A stretch of 64,000 bases of DNA. Origin: Nemania diffusa. Taxonomy: Eukaryota; Ascomycota; Sordariomycetes; Xylariales; Xylariaceae. Positions 48,373-58,409 of this stretch are shown piece after piece (the stretch's first letter is position 1; every line of letters begins with the position of its first letter). Location: positions 3,906,001 through 3,970,000 of the forward strand of contig JBBPUQ010000002.1 of assembly GCA_038501195.1 (NCBI GenBank), given 5' to 3'. A program made the translations under genes and the position numbers. Below the pieces are notes generated by a model, which saw only the letters and a list, made by a program, of their open reading frames with translations, was not told where the DNA came from and searched no databases.

Positions 48373-49421
48373 ATGACGTCCACGCTAGAGAGCGCAAAGG
48401 TGCGTTGTTCTTTGCCCTCCCACCCCCGAATCGAGAGATGAAGTGATGAGGAAGAGAAGGAATAAAAACCAAATAATAAAAGAGAACAACAAAAATTGGG
48501 AACGACGGCTTTTTAATATATAGAACCAATATGGAGAGGAAAGACAACTAACACCACACATACTCGCGCAGGCCGCTATCGAGCGCATACTCCTCAACCC
48601 GGCGAACCATGACCTCCTAGCGATCGTGAAGGGCGCGCGCAACGGCGCCGTCTATGGCGCCAAGGTGCGCTTCCCGCACGCGCTCGTCATGGTCTTCCTC
48701 TTCCGCTCGGGTTCCTTCCGGGAAAAGGTCGACCTCGTCTTCCGCGCCACGCGCACCCACGCCCGCAACCTCGCCAAGTTCGCCACCATCTACAAGCTCA
48801 TGTGCTATGCGCTCAAGCACTACGGCCCCATGCCGGGGAAGGAGGGTGAGTTCGTTCTATACACACATGCACACATGCACACACACACATATATACCCTT
48901 AAGAAAGGAGGAGAGGGAGGAGGGGAAGAGGAAGGGAGGTGCGAAGAGAACGAGACAAAGCACTAGGGAAACAACTTAGACGAGAGTGGGAGTGAGGAGA
49001 AGACCTACATAACAGCTAACCTCTCCTCTTTCCCCAAAATCCAGGCCTGTACGATAACCTCCTCGCCGGCCTCGTGGGCGGCTACTTCGTCTTCGGCAGG
49101 CGCTCGCGGCGCTCGGGCAAGATCTCGAGCGTGAACCAGCAGATCGTCATCTACGTCTTCGCGCGCGTCGTGCTGGCCCTCGCGCGCCTCGCCGTGAAGC
49201 CCGGCCACGGCCTGCCCCTCGTGTCGCGGCCCGCCGCCTCGGCCGCCGTCACCCACTACGCCTGGCCCGTCTTCGCCGCCCTCTCCTGGGGCATGGTCAT
49301 GCACCTCTTCCGCCGCCACCCCGACGACCTGCAGCCCAGCCTGCGCTCCAGCATGAACTACATCTACGTCCAGTCCAACGACTGGGACGGCCTACGGAAT
49401 TTCCTCTGGCATAATAAATAA
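48373..49421 (+). CDS. Peroxisomal membrane protein 4 (PMP24/PXMP4), Tim17 family
   Basis: Three exons (48373-48399, 48572-48845, 49045-49421) give 225 residues. The first exon is only nine codons (MTSTLESAK). The core KGARNGAVYGAKVRFPHALVM, shown in part as GARNGAVYGAKVRFPHAL, followed by FLFRSGSFREK and FRATRTHARNLAKFATIYK, is the signature of the PMP24 branch of the Tim17/22/23 superfamily. Later segments are GLVGGYFVFGRRSRRSGKIS and NQQIVIYVFARVVLALARLA, ending MNYIYVQSNDWDGLRNFLWH. It is an integral peroxisomal membrane protein of unsettled transport role. Introns of 172 and 199 nt are longer than most here. The start is fixed by the family's N-terminus. Confidence 0.9.
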
Positions 49422-49835
49422 AGGCACCGGCGGCGGAGAGGGAAGAGGAGACGAGATGAATATACACTGTTCCATGCGTAGGGGGCATGGGAGACTAGAA
49501 GAACGCCATACGTGTCTTCACGCGTGTGGCTCGTTGACTTTTATCATGTGGCGTTTTATAGGGGATTATGCATTACTAAAGTGAGTTGAGCATCGCGCGT
49601 TTTGGTGGCATTGCTACTAGTGACAATACTACATATGCCTTCCAACTTGTATTTATTTAAATTTACCAGGTAGAGCACCTTGGCGAGATTCCTAGAAGGG
49701 CGAGATTTGCTTGCTACCGATCTCTAAGGGTATATGTATATATATATATATATGTTATAGCCTTGTGTTAACGTATGAGTGCCCTTTTTGTGTATTTCCT
49801 ATAATTCTATTTGACTAATCTCCATTTTAAACCCT
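49422..49835. other. Convergent intergenic region with TA microsatellite
   Basis: Short 3' flank shared by the PXMP4-type gene and the mannosyltransferase. It contains a TA run at about 49733-49754 and no gene. Confidence 0.65.
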
Positions 49836-51163
49836 CTATAAATGTTTCCACCCGTTTTCCCACATGATTTGCATCTCGTTGATGAGACAGGCTGCCCCGG
49901 GTTCATACCGCGGTGGTTCCCCAGCGGGTGTATCAGTTGTCCACTGCTCTAGTCTCTTAGTCACTACACGGCGCTCCAGTTGCGTCTGGATCGTTATTCG
50001 CCCGCTCTTGGCACGATTTATCCAGGCGCCTAGCACCGCCCAGAAAGGCGATGGAAAGTGGTTTTTCCGGACTTGTCGATATGCATCGACACTATATCCC
50101 ACACGGACATTTGGGTTCAACCACACCCCTTTTTCTGAGGTGAGGTAGTTGTCGGCATGAATCAGACAGCACTCCGACCCCTCGAGATGCAAGTCGGCCA
50201 AGCTGTCATCGATGCCGCGGAATTTGAGCGGCGGGTGGGCATAGAATGGTGCTGAATCGAACACCACGATCCCATTCCAACATGACGTCACCCGGACAGG
50301 CGCGTTCTTCTCAACCGCAGCCCGCGAAGTAGGAGATTGGAACCATGGCCAATATTGTGAAATGGTCTTCAGTCCCATGTCGTCCCGCAGTGCGAAGGTG
50401 TCATAGTAGAGCGGCGCATGCTTGTAGTCCATGGAACAAGCGGCGGCGTACTTGTCGTCGCGCGTGTTGAAGAGCGTCACCACGTCTTCGGTCTGGTCTC
50501 ACGAGTTAGCTTCTTCTGCCGGCACAAGGCGTTCCCAGCAATCATTAGGAGGCATACGTCGAAGACAACGTCATTGAGCCAGAGGACCTTGTCAAAAGTT
50601 CTCCCCTTGCCCTCCAGCTCCTTCAGTGGTTCCATGGCCTGGTTGCGCACTCGCGCGAGATACGGTATCCGGCGCAGCTCCCATTGGGCCTCTGCCACGT
50701 TCCAAATCCACGTGGGAGCCCGCTCCTCTGGCGGGGGCCTCGTCTCGATCTCTTCCAACTGCTCCCATACGGTCTGGCCCAGGCTGATGGTGTTGCCCAC
50801 GCCTTTCAAGTCTAGCAGCATCTGGAGCTCGAGTAATGCAGTCTTGGACTCATCCTGCGACCCCGACTCGATCGCCGAGAAGTAGACATTATCGGGGCCA
50901 AAATAGTCTACCAGGTCTAGTACCGCTCCAGTCCAGGCCGTCCTCAATATTTCCTCGGTGTTGCGGTGGACCGAGGCAATGAATACGGTCGTGTTAACCA
51001 AAGCGCCGTCTTCGGACCTCCGGTGCGCCTCGCTCGGTTTCGTTCGGTAAGTGTCGGGTCGGTAGCGGACGATGCGGATGGCGTCTATTAGGAAGACGAA
51101 GAAGATGAACAGGAGAGTCGGCCGCAGGTAGTTGCGCCGGAAACGGCGGTAACTGATGAGCAT
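49836..51163 (-). CDS. Alpha-1,3-mannosyltransferase, CMT1/CAP59 family (GT69)
   Basis: Two exons on the minus strand (50558-51163, 49836-50492) encode 420 residues. The ATG at 51163 gives MLISYRRFRRNYLRPTLLFI, a short basic cytosolic tail and a signal anchor, so a type II Golgi protein. The lumenal domain has VFIASVHRNTEEILRTAW, YFGPDNVYFSAIESGSQD, then KVLWLNDVVFD, the DxD-like strand, and DVVTLFNTRDDKYAAACSMD, LYYDTFALRD and QYWPWFQS, all typical of the CAP59/CMT1 family. Cryptococcal CMT1 adds alpha-1,3-mannose to mannose. The acceptor in this fungus, probably wall or secreted glycans, is inferred. The 65-nt intron lies just after NDVVFD. Frames upstream of 51163 lack an ATG. Confidence 0.88.
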
Positions 51164-52285
51164 GGAGAGTGATAGCTTGGAGAGAGAGAGAGAGAGAGGA
51201 ACACTGTGGACGAACAAGATCCCTCGGAGAATCTGGAATAAACCAAATATCGACAAGAACAAGAAGGGACAGGGCTATGGCATTATAGGTATATTTTGTA
51301 GATATCTCTGAGTCTCCTAGCCGTGCTGTGCAACTAAACTACCCCGTTCCCTCTACAGCAGAGCGGTCTAGGGAGACCATTAGGTAGGAGGTGCTTCGGA
51401 GAACAAGCCAAGGAATACAATACAATTGTCATGAGGAGAATACGTGACGAGGAAGAGAAAGAGTGGGAAGATACTAAGGAACTACAGGGAAAAGGGGGAC
51501 TCGTGTTGGCATAGCTAAGGCATTTAAGACAAGTTATCGACAACAATAAGATTCGGGAGTCGGCTTGGCTACGTAAGTATTTACTTAGCCTCGTTCTTCT
51601 GTAAGCTGATGCCCCTTGGCGGGTTTCTGCCATAGCAGGCACCCTAGCCTACATGTAGGTAGGCACTACGTAAGCTAGGTACCTGTGGGACGTGCCGTAG
51701 TCCGTATTGTAGCCACCTTAGTGGGGGATTAGTACCTACCTAATCTTGGGTATATACTCTGTGTACCTAACCTTACCTACCTAGCACCATCCATGCTTGC
51801 ATACATTGTAACCTTGGACATATTTGTAGATCAACGCACAGCAAGCCCGTTATAGGTACCACGTTGAACCAAAATATCAGGTGTAACCGGGAAATGGATA
51901 TGGAAACACAATTGCTAGCACAGATACAAGATATCATAATAGTCATTGTATACAATTGGCTGAATTTCTCATGATAGAAAAGAAGTCGGGTGAGTTTAAG
52001 TCAAGGTACGATGCATCCAGTAGGACAAAGAAGATGTGGAGAGCGAGCTCGCTCTTATCACTAAGTAGGTACCTACATGTAGGTAAGCAGGCAATCACTA
52101 CCTACCTAATGACGCCATTGGACATTTGAAGGAAGAGTGACTTTAAATGGTAACATGCCACTTACATATAGATTAGGGACTTGTACACATCTAGACAGCC
52201 TATAGTAGCATCATCTCTGGTAGTTCCTAAACCTCCTTTGAATTCATACAAACAAGATCGAAGGGGATAGAGAGAGTAAGTGAAA
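51164..52285. other. Divergent promoter region of mannosyltransferase and methyltransferase genes
   Basis: No gene is seen. A GA run (about 51179-51197 on the plus strand) lies just upstream of the mannosyltransferase start. The middle has many TAGGTA/CCTACC words. Small minus-strand frames at 51334-51642 and 51773-51955 have no support. Confidence 0.6.
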
Positions 52286-53421
52286 ATGGCATCCCAAAGC
52301 AATCTCCCAGCTGCCGCAGAGGAGGGGTTTAAAGACGCTGCCGCCTATGATACGCATCGACCGAACTATCCACCCGAAGCAGTGGAGAAATTCCTCCAGA
52401 ATCTCAGTATTTCCGGACAGGATGAGGTGAATGTGGTCGAGATCGCATCGGGCACCGGGAAATTCACCGAGGTCTTGGCCGCGCGACCCGAGAGGTACTC
52501 GGTGAAAGCCGTTGAACCGCATGGCCCCATGCGCGACAAGTTGGCGCAGAAGGACTTGCAAGGCGTCGAGGTGCTTGACGGCAAGGCAGATGAGATGCCC
52601 GTTGGTGATGAATGGGGAGATGTTTGCATTGCGGCCCAGGTAAGCTTTGGTCTCATTCTCATCACCCAGTCCTATTTGATGTTCATCTTGCTAATCGTAA
52701 GATGATGAAATGTTATAGGCATTTCATTGGTAAACCACTTCAGTTAGAGATATAACCTCACCATGTCTTTGGCACTCATGTTTAACCCAGGTTCGCGACA
52801 CCCGAAGCTTTAAAGGAAATTCATCGTGTCCTACGACCGGGCGCTGTGTTCGGTATGATCTGGAACGTCGATGATTGTGCGTCACACTGGTGCTCTTATC
52901 AACATCACCAGATCTCCTTGCCTAACCCTTCTGACAGATAATAAGCCTCAGAGTTGGCCGGCGACAACTCAATGGGAACGGAAGTTGAATGATTACATAC
53001 TAGGGTTTGACGATGGTCTCCCCAGGTTTAGACACCAAGTTTGTCACTCATGCCTTACACCCACCCCCTATAACTTGTCTATAGTAGTACTGACTGGTTA
53101 CAGAAATGGCAAGAGGTTTTTGAACGGCAGCCTCCAGCAAACCCTGTCCAAGCTATTAGGGACACATTCTCCGATCACCTACCTAGGTTTAGTCTCCCCC
53201 TTGGTGAGAATAATGTCAAATGGACCATGTGGCTAAGCGAAGAGGCGCTCTGGGCCCGGATTAATACTCTAAGTCAAATCGCTATCCTCAAGGGTGAAGA
53301 TAGAGAGGCGGCTACCAAGGTATTCAAGGATATTCTCCAAGGTGACGATGTGAAAAGAAACGAGAAGGGAGAAATCGAGATCCATGGCGTCACTTATTTC
53401 GCCTGGACAGATAGAATATAG
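52286..53421 (+). CDS. Class I SAM-dependent methyltransferase
   Basis: Five exons (52286-52639, 52719-52729, 52791-52876, 52938-53038, 53104-53421) give 289 residues. The N-terminal part has AAAYDTHRPNYPPEAVEKFL and motif I VVEIASGTGKF at residues 50-60, then VEPHGPMRDKL (motif II acid) and AFHWFATPEALKEIHRVLRPG, the Methyltransf_11-type signature of small-molecule methyltransferases. The second exon is only 11 nt, encoding AFH and part of W; without it the highly conserved AFHW motif is lost. No signal peptide is present; cytosolic. The substrate is unknown. The last exon (FSLPLGENNVKWTMWLSEE) matches the C-terminal region of the same fungal family. Donor GTTTGT at 53039 is non-standard but frame-consistent. 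Confidence 0.85.
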
Positions 53422-53716
53422 ACATCTCGAGACTCCCGAGATGATTGCTGGTATGACCAATGTGGATATCATTTGTATTTGACAGCTTTCGTGCAGGCTT
53501 CCCCTGACCTGAGTTGATAGGTATTATTACTATCCTCACGTTACGATAGCAAGCCCGATATTGAAAAGGAACCATCACCAGAACTACCAGGCTAGCCAAG
53601 CCGTGTTAGATAGATGCCGGGCTTCCCTCCTTGACGATCGTCGAGGGCTTCCATGAAGGCTCCCATGTAGTAGAAACGTATGCTTCTAGCATGTCTCATC
53701 TGTATGCGCTGTAGCT

Positions 53717-54090
53717 TTAATCGGCAGAGATGTACATGACTATATAAGTGGTTAGTGGAAAAATGAACGGCGCCAGTCCGAAGCTACTAACCATTGTTGC
53801 CTCTCACAAAGGCATCACCATACGTCCTTCTCTTTACCCCGTTGACGTACTCCTCGGTTTTCTCTAGCGCGATGTTCATATAGCCGTCGACAGACTGTAG
53901 CTCGCCTACCCATTGGAGATGTCAGCGTCACATCTAGCTAGCCATCGTAGCATCAGGAAGTAAAGAAAGATGAGGGCGGTTTACCTTTGTAGATGACGCC
54001 AGAATTGAGCTTCACGGTGACAGCGTTGCCGATAATCTCGGAAAGAAAGGCTGAGGGGTCTTTCCCCTCGCTTTGTGTACCATTCTCCAT
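53717..54090 (-). CDS. LSM6: U6 snRNA-associated Sm-like protein LSm6
   Basis: Three exons on the minus strand (53985-54090, 53792-53905, 53717-53739) give 80 residues, the usual LSm6 length. The Sm1 motif is VTVKLNSGVIYKGELQSVDG followed by YMNIALEKTEEY; the Sm2 motif is VRGNNVMYISAD at the C-terminus. It is a subunit of the LSm1-7 ring in mRNA decay and the LSm2-8 ring on U6 snRNA. The last exon encodes just seven residues. Introns are 79 and 52 nt with CTAAC-type branch sites. The gene runs convergently with the methyltransferase. Confidence 0.95.
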
Positions 54091-55026
54091 GATGAGTGTT
54101 GTTGTAGGGAATGAAGACGGCGAGAGACGAAATGAGACCGCGGGACGGTAAGATTGCTACTAAGGTTAGGTAGGTAGTCAGATAGTAGGTACTATGTTTT
54201 ACCAAATGCCAAGTACCTAATGCAGCGAACTAGGCTTAGCGCATTCGCCGCTTTTCTCAGGCTCGGCTCAGCCAGTTATCAGTCAGGTGACTGTAAGATG
54301 GCACTTATGCATTTATGCATTATCTTATGCAGAAAAAAACGGTCACCAAAACAGTTACATCAGCCTTTAGACTAACGGTTAGCTAAATATAGTAAACGGC
54401 GGGCTTAATAACATCAGTTTATATTCATACACCTTGCAAGGTGGATTTTGTATATCCTAACAACATCAACATATTAAGTTGGTGTTTTCTGAGCAGAATA
54501 GGGAACAGAGCCCGACAGGCTTCTGTCTTCCTCTTTAGCACGGTTTTTACCTTATATATTCTCTTTGTTGGATATAACTCCTACCTGCAGTTGGTGTTTC
54601 CTGCACTACACCTAGCATCTATAGGGACGACATAGGTATGCCCTTAGGTAGGTATTTCTACTACCCCCATATAACCTCATAAGTACATTCCCTCGCTTAC
54701 ATTGATATAAACGAATTCGATGTGAGAGTGCTGCGAAAGCCACCCAAGAACAGCACTACCTGTAGAGAAGAGAGAAAAAAACTAGCTTATCCAACCGCTC
54801 AAAGTCGACGAATAGATGGTGAAGAGTGACTATATACAGTTTAAACTAGGATCCTGCCAACAGGGCGGCTCATGGTAGGTGTTGCGAACATGGTCCGTAT
54901 GTGTGTCTGATAGGTACCTGTTCCTGGTGGACATGTGGTGATGTAAGGGGAAAGTTGTTTCCTGGGCCCCGATGCTCCAAGTAACACCACATCTGATAAT
55001 CCCATGCATTCCGCGCTGGACCAAGT
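54091..55026. other. Intergenic region upstream of LSM6
   Basis: No gene is seen. Small frames (54441-54635, 54830-55157) are unsupported; part of the latter overlaps the end of the secreted-protein gene in another frame. TAGGTA words occur near 54170 and 54640. Confidence 0.55.
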
Positions 55027-55767
55027 TTATACTGGGGTTGTAACATGGAACTCGGGTGTGGAGCAGCTCTTGCTAACATCGCCATGATCAGTATACAGCA
55101 CGGTATACGATATGTAGGCCGCATATCTATATTCCGGGCCGGTATGGTTACTTGCACCGATGATAGAGATCGGCCAGGTGTAGCCTCCCGACGAAACCAG
55201 AGGGTCCGCTATTAGTACACGGATTTTGCGGTCAGCAATGAACATCGATCTTGGCTCAACCATGCGGATAACAGAGTGAGTACTAACGAATTCTAATGGC
55301 GGCCGAGTCATATGAGTAGTTATCGACATACCTAAAAGCTTGAGTTAGTAGCTGATAGCACCCATTGTACGTATTGCAGTAATTAAAGATGGCGCGTAGC
55401 CCTCAAAATATGTCGTGGTCCGAAACAAGTTATTTTTTTCTTTGCCAGATACATGCAACATAAAAGCAGAGAGATAAACGCCATAGGAAACAACTTACTG
55501 CCCGGTCCAGTAATTGTAATAGGTGCCTGTGTAAAAGGGCGTGACCAATTGGCTTTGGATGATCAAGTTGAGCGGGCCGTCAGGGATGCCTGTCGGGTCC
55601 CATTTGATCTCCCAGTTGTCTCCGATGTTATAGAAGGTGTTTTCAGGTATCTCAACCCGGAGAGGGCAATTAGGGTACTGGTCCCGCTTGGTGTCCATTG
55701 GATGGCTTTGCACGAGACCCGCCAGGAGGGCGGGAATTGCTAGAAGCTGGATCAGGGACTTGACCAT
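55027..55767 (-). CDS. Small secreted protein with beta-sandwich-like pattern (unknown function)
   Basis: Three exons on the minus strand (55499-55767, 55288-55331, 55027-55208) give 164 residues. The N-terminus MVKSLIQLLAIPALLAGLVQS is a signal peptide. The mature part begins HPMDTKRDQYPNCPLRVEIP and has WEIKWDPTGIPDGPLNLII and PDPLVSSGGYTWPIS, a pattern of strands seen in extracellular Ser/Thr-rich, Kre9/Knh1-like and similar fungal wall or secreted proteins. There is one N-glycosylation site (NHT) and two cysteines. No GPI signal is obvious. Exons were joined because each junction has good signals (GTAAGT/TTTTAG, GTTAGT/AATAG) and frames fit. The name is withheld: family not firmly recognised. 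Confidence 0.7.
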
Positions 55768-56630
55768 CGTGATTGATTAGGTTGGCGGTAGGGAACAGAA
55801 AGGGATGGTGTTGCTGAAAAGTTGAATAACCATACGACCATTCGGCCATTCATATAGTCGTTGGGCACGAGTTGCTGTTCACCAAAGCGCCCGCCAAGAC
55901 GCAAGTCCTATGTTGTAGTGTACCAACCCGGCGAAGATCCGAGGATCCGAGGATCCGATGCATGCGGGCGAGGTGACGGGAGCTTCCGATCTAGATAGCC
56001 TGCCTACGTGTAAATGTACCCCGCTGTCGACATGAAATGCATACGCAAAGCTTAAAAATCGCGATAGTGTACACTCTGCCTAGTATTCCTATTATTAGGA
56101 GGTAGGTTACAAGATTACCATTCTGAATCTGACCAGTTAAACCCTGTCAGATGTCATTCGTCTAGGTATTTATGTTCTTGGCCGAAATCTCTTATAGTCT
56201 TGTAACTGCCACGGCCAGTAGACCTCTCACATTGCTACTAGACGAGGAAACGATTTGCATAGGGCAATACGTATATAGAGAGACGCTGTCTCGTTGTATC
56301 TAGCTCTCTCTTTCTTTCTCTCCTTAGTTTGATATTCTCGTCAATAGAGTATTAGCTGCTGCTGCCGGCTTTGTCCCAGCTTCCCAGTACGCTTGTCGTG
56401 ACATTGGAGGAGTATTTTGGTGCCAAAACGGCCAGTACAGCCTGCTCTAGCAGGATGTACGCCCCGACCGAAAAAGGTGGTTTTTTTTTTTTTTAGGTTT
56501 GGCCCTGCTATTCAAACTTCTATCTCTGCATAGTGGTGGGAGTACAGGAAAACCTTCATAACGAGCAACTGCTGATCATCCTAATTATTGTTACCTGCAA
56601 ATCAAGAACCCCAGACGCGCCGCTCATGCC
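55768..56630. other. Intergenic region: promoter of secreted-protein gene, then start of the relic locus
   Basis: No gene is seen. It contains the tandem GAGGATCC-like unit near 55935-55958 and a T run of 14 at about 56481-56494. The right end, before the LTR at 56631, appears to belong to the interrupted HET relic. Confidence 0.5.
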
Positions 56631-56823
56631 TGTCAGGTGATAAAGTAACCAGACCCTATAGGGTGGTTATATCTACAGATTTGACTATATATAAGGGACC
56701 TTCGGTCCTCTCTATGGATCTAGGAGGTCAGGAATCAATGAATCTATCTATTGAGCCCTATACTACACCTTCTACCTAGCTGCGACAGGACTTCTATTCA
56801 CTCTGTGACATCCTCCTCTGACA
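56631..56823 (+). mobile_element. Solo LTR, copy B of the 193-bp family
   Basis: Begins TGTCAGGTGATAAAG and ends CCTCCTCTGACA, 193 bp, with target duplication ATGCC at 56626-56630 and 56824-56828. Internal blocks: ACCCTATAGGGT palindrome, TATATATAAG (about 56686-56695), GGACCTTCGGTCC hairpin. Terminal TGTCAG/CTGACA are short inverted repeats. There is no internal retrotransposon sequence beside it. Confidence 0.85.
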
Positions 56824-56828
56824 ATGCC

Positions 56829-57140
56829 TCTCAGGTGATGCATGACGAGCTCATTACTGTCACGGCGAATGTACTGAGAAAGAGAAAAAAGTGGTGGCGG
56901 CGGCGACAACGACAATGACCCCGTCTCTGCTCAGCTGGTCTCTCGTCGCGCTGGTTGCTTACAGCTCGTGTTTCCACTCCACGGACGACCGGGACCGGCT
57001 GTACGGCATCAGGGGCCCGGTGACCAACGGCTTCGTGCTCGACGTCGACTACTCGCTCAGCATCGAGGAAACGTACCTTCACTAGGTCCTTCATAAGCCA
57101 CTACCAGTCGCTAGGCATCATCTGCTTCGCGTCCCTGTAC
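56829..57140 (+). pseudogene. HET-domain (heterokaryon incompatibility) gene relic
   Basis: A GC-rich segment whose translation resembles the middle of fungal HET-domain proteins: FHSTDDRDRLYGIRGPV, then LDVDYSLSIEETYLH and, one frame over, SFISHYQSLGIICFASLYD. In the family these lie in one frame, so there is a stop/frameshift at about 57084-57088. The left side is cut by the solo LTR at 56631-56823; the right side passes abruptly into retrotransposon sequence near 57131-57140. Intact relatives act in non-self recognition during hyphal fusion. The fragment is too short to be functional. Recognition rests on motif memory. Confidence 0.5.
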
Positions 57141-58409
57141 GATCCGGTTCGAACAAGCATGCAACAAGCACAGCCTCAGAATCGCAACATTCCGAGACAG
57201 CAACCCTATAAAAGCAATTGTATACAGCGACTCCCTAACTAGCGAAGGAGAACAGGTTACACACTTACAATCCTTTGGGAAGATACTTGAAGCATTTACC
57301 CCTAATAGCATCAGAGACATCGAAAAGCAAGATCCAGGATGTTACACACCTTGGCAACCGCAATGCCCTGTGAAGGTAGTAATACCGCAACGATTAAAAG
57401 ACAGGGAGAGACCGATCCACCTGAACCGATTAAGAGCGATATGGAAGAACCTGGATACCAATGTTTTCTACACCGACGGCTCACAGGGTAGAAGGGCTGA
57501 TGGTACCCTCCAGAACTTGGCGGCCTTCTGCAAGCTCACCCGCTTCGGGGTCGAAAAGGGGTTTCGTATGAACTTGGGAACGAGAGTGGAGATCGCAAAC
57601 GCTGAAGTGATTGCAATTTGCAAAGCCTTGGAGCAGGACGGGAAGTCGACGGACCACAAGGCCACGTATGTCTTTGTAGACAGCCAAGCAGCCCTGCGAC
57701 AGATCGGAAAAGGAGTTGACGAAATTTCCCAGAAAATCTGGCGAATGACTAAAGATAAATAAATTTATTTGCACTGGTGCCTTAGTTAAGTCAACATACC
57801 AGGGAATGAAATGGTAGACAGACTAGCCAAAGACGACCTCGACTTGGAAGTAAATGAAAAGTTCAAGACAGACACAACACACAGCCACCTGAAAAAGACA
57901 AATCAGAAGTCGAGCGATAGAAGACTGGAAGGCAAGATGGTTCAAAGATCACGAAGATAGCGAAAAAAAGACTACTGTCAGAGGAGGAAGTCACAGAGTG
58001 AATAGAAGTCCTGTAGCAGCTAGGTAGAAGGTGTAGTATAGGGCTCAATAGATAGACTCATTGATTCCTGATCTCCTAGATCTATAAGGGGGACCGAAGA
58101 TCCCTTATATATAGCCACATCAATAGATATAACCACCCTATAGGGTCTTGTTACTTTATCACCTGACAACTACCTATCACTAGCCTCGGTACAGAATACC
58201 AAAAGATTGCTCAAGACCTACTATCTTTCAACCACAAGCCTAAGTTCATGGCAAGTATAAGAGCACAATCAGCCTATTTACAACTAAAAACAGGAACAGG
58301 GTATTTGAGGCCTTTTCTAAAAATCGCTAAAGCCCCCAAAAACGATATATGTCGGATATGTAAAGCAAAAGAGATAATAGCACACCTGATTCTTGCATAC
58401 AAAAGGTAA
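57131..58409 (+). pseudogene. Non-LTR (LINE) retrotransposon fragment: RNase H and C-terminal end, inactivated
   Basis: The 3' end of a LINE ORF2. The frame is open from about 57131 to a stop at 57760-57762 and includes the RNase H landmarks VFYTDGSQ (first Asp), NAEVIAICKAL (Glu) and VFVDSQAAL (Asp). The same frame continues through a second stop (57787-57789) into VNIPGNEMVDRLAKDD, the last RNase H strand/helix. A frameshift follows near 57890, then AIEDWKARWF. A solo LTR (57976-58168) splits it. Beyond that, LKTGTGYLRPFLKIAK and CRICKAKEIIAHLIL match the usual LINE C-terminus. Reverse transcriptase and endonuclease are missing, so it is 5'-truncated. Confidence 0.75.
57976..58168 (-). mobile_element. 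Solo LTR, copy C of the 193-bp family, inverted
   Basis: The reverse complement of copy B, also exactly 193 bp, with target duplication ACTAC at 57971-57975 and 58169-58173. It sits inside the LINE fragment, so it inserted later than the LINE. Its separate target duplication shows that copies B and C are independent insertions, not the two ends of one element. Confidence 0.85.

Noticed and set aside
56631..58168. The two inverted 193-bp copies as terminal inverted repeats of one transposon enclosing the RNase H frame
   Set aside because: Each copy has its own, different 5-bp duplication, and LINE sequence continues on both sides of the second copy.
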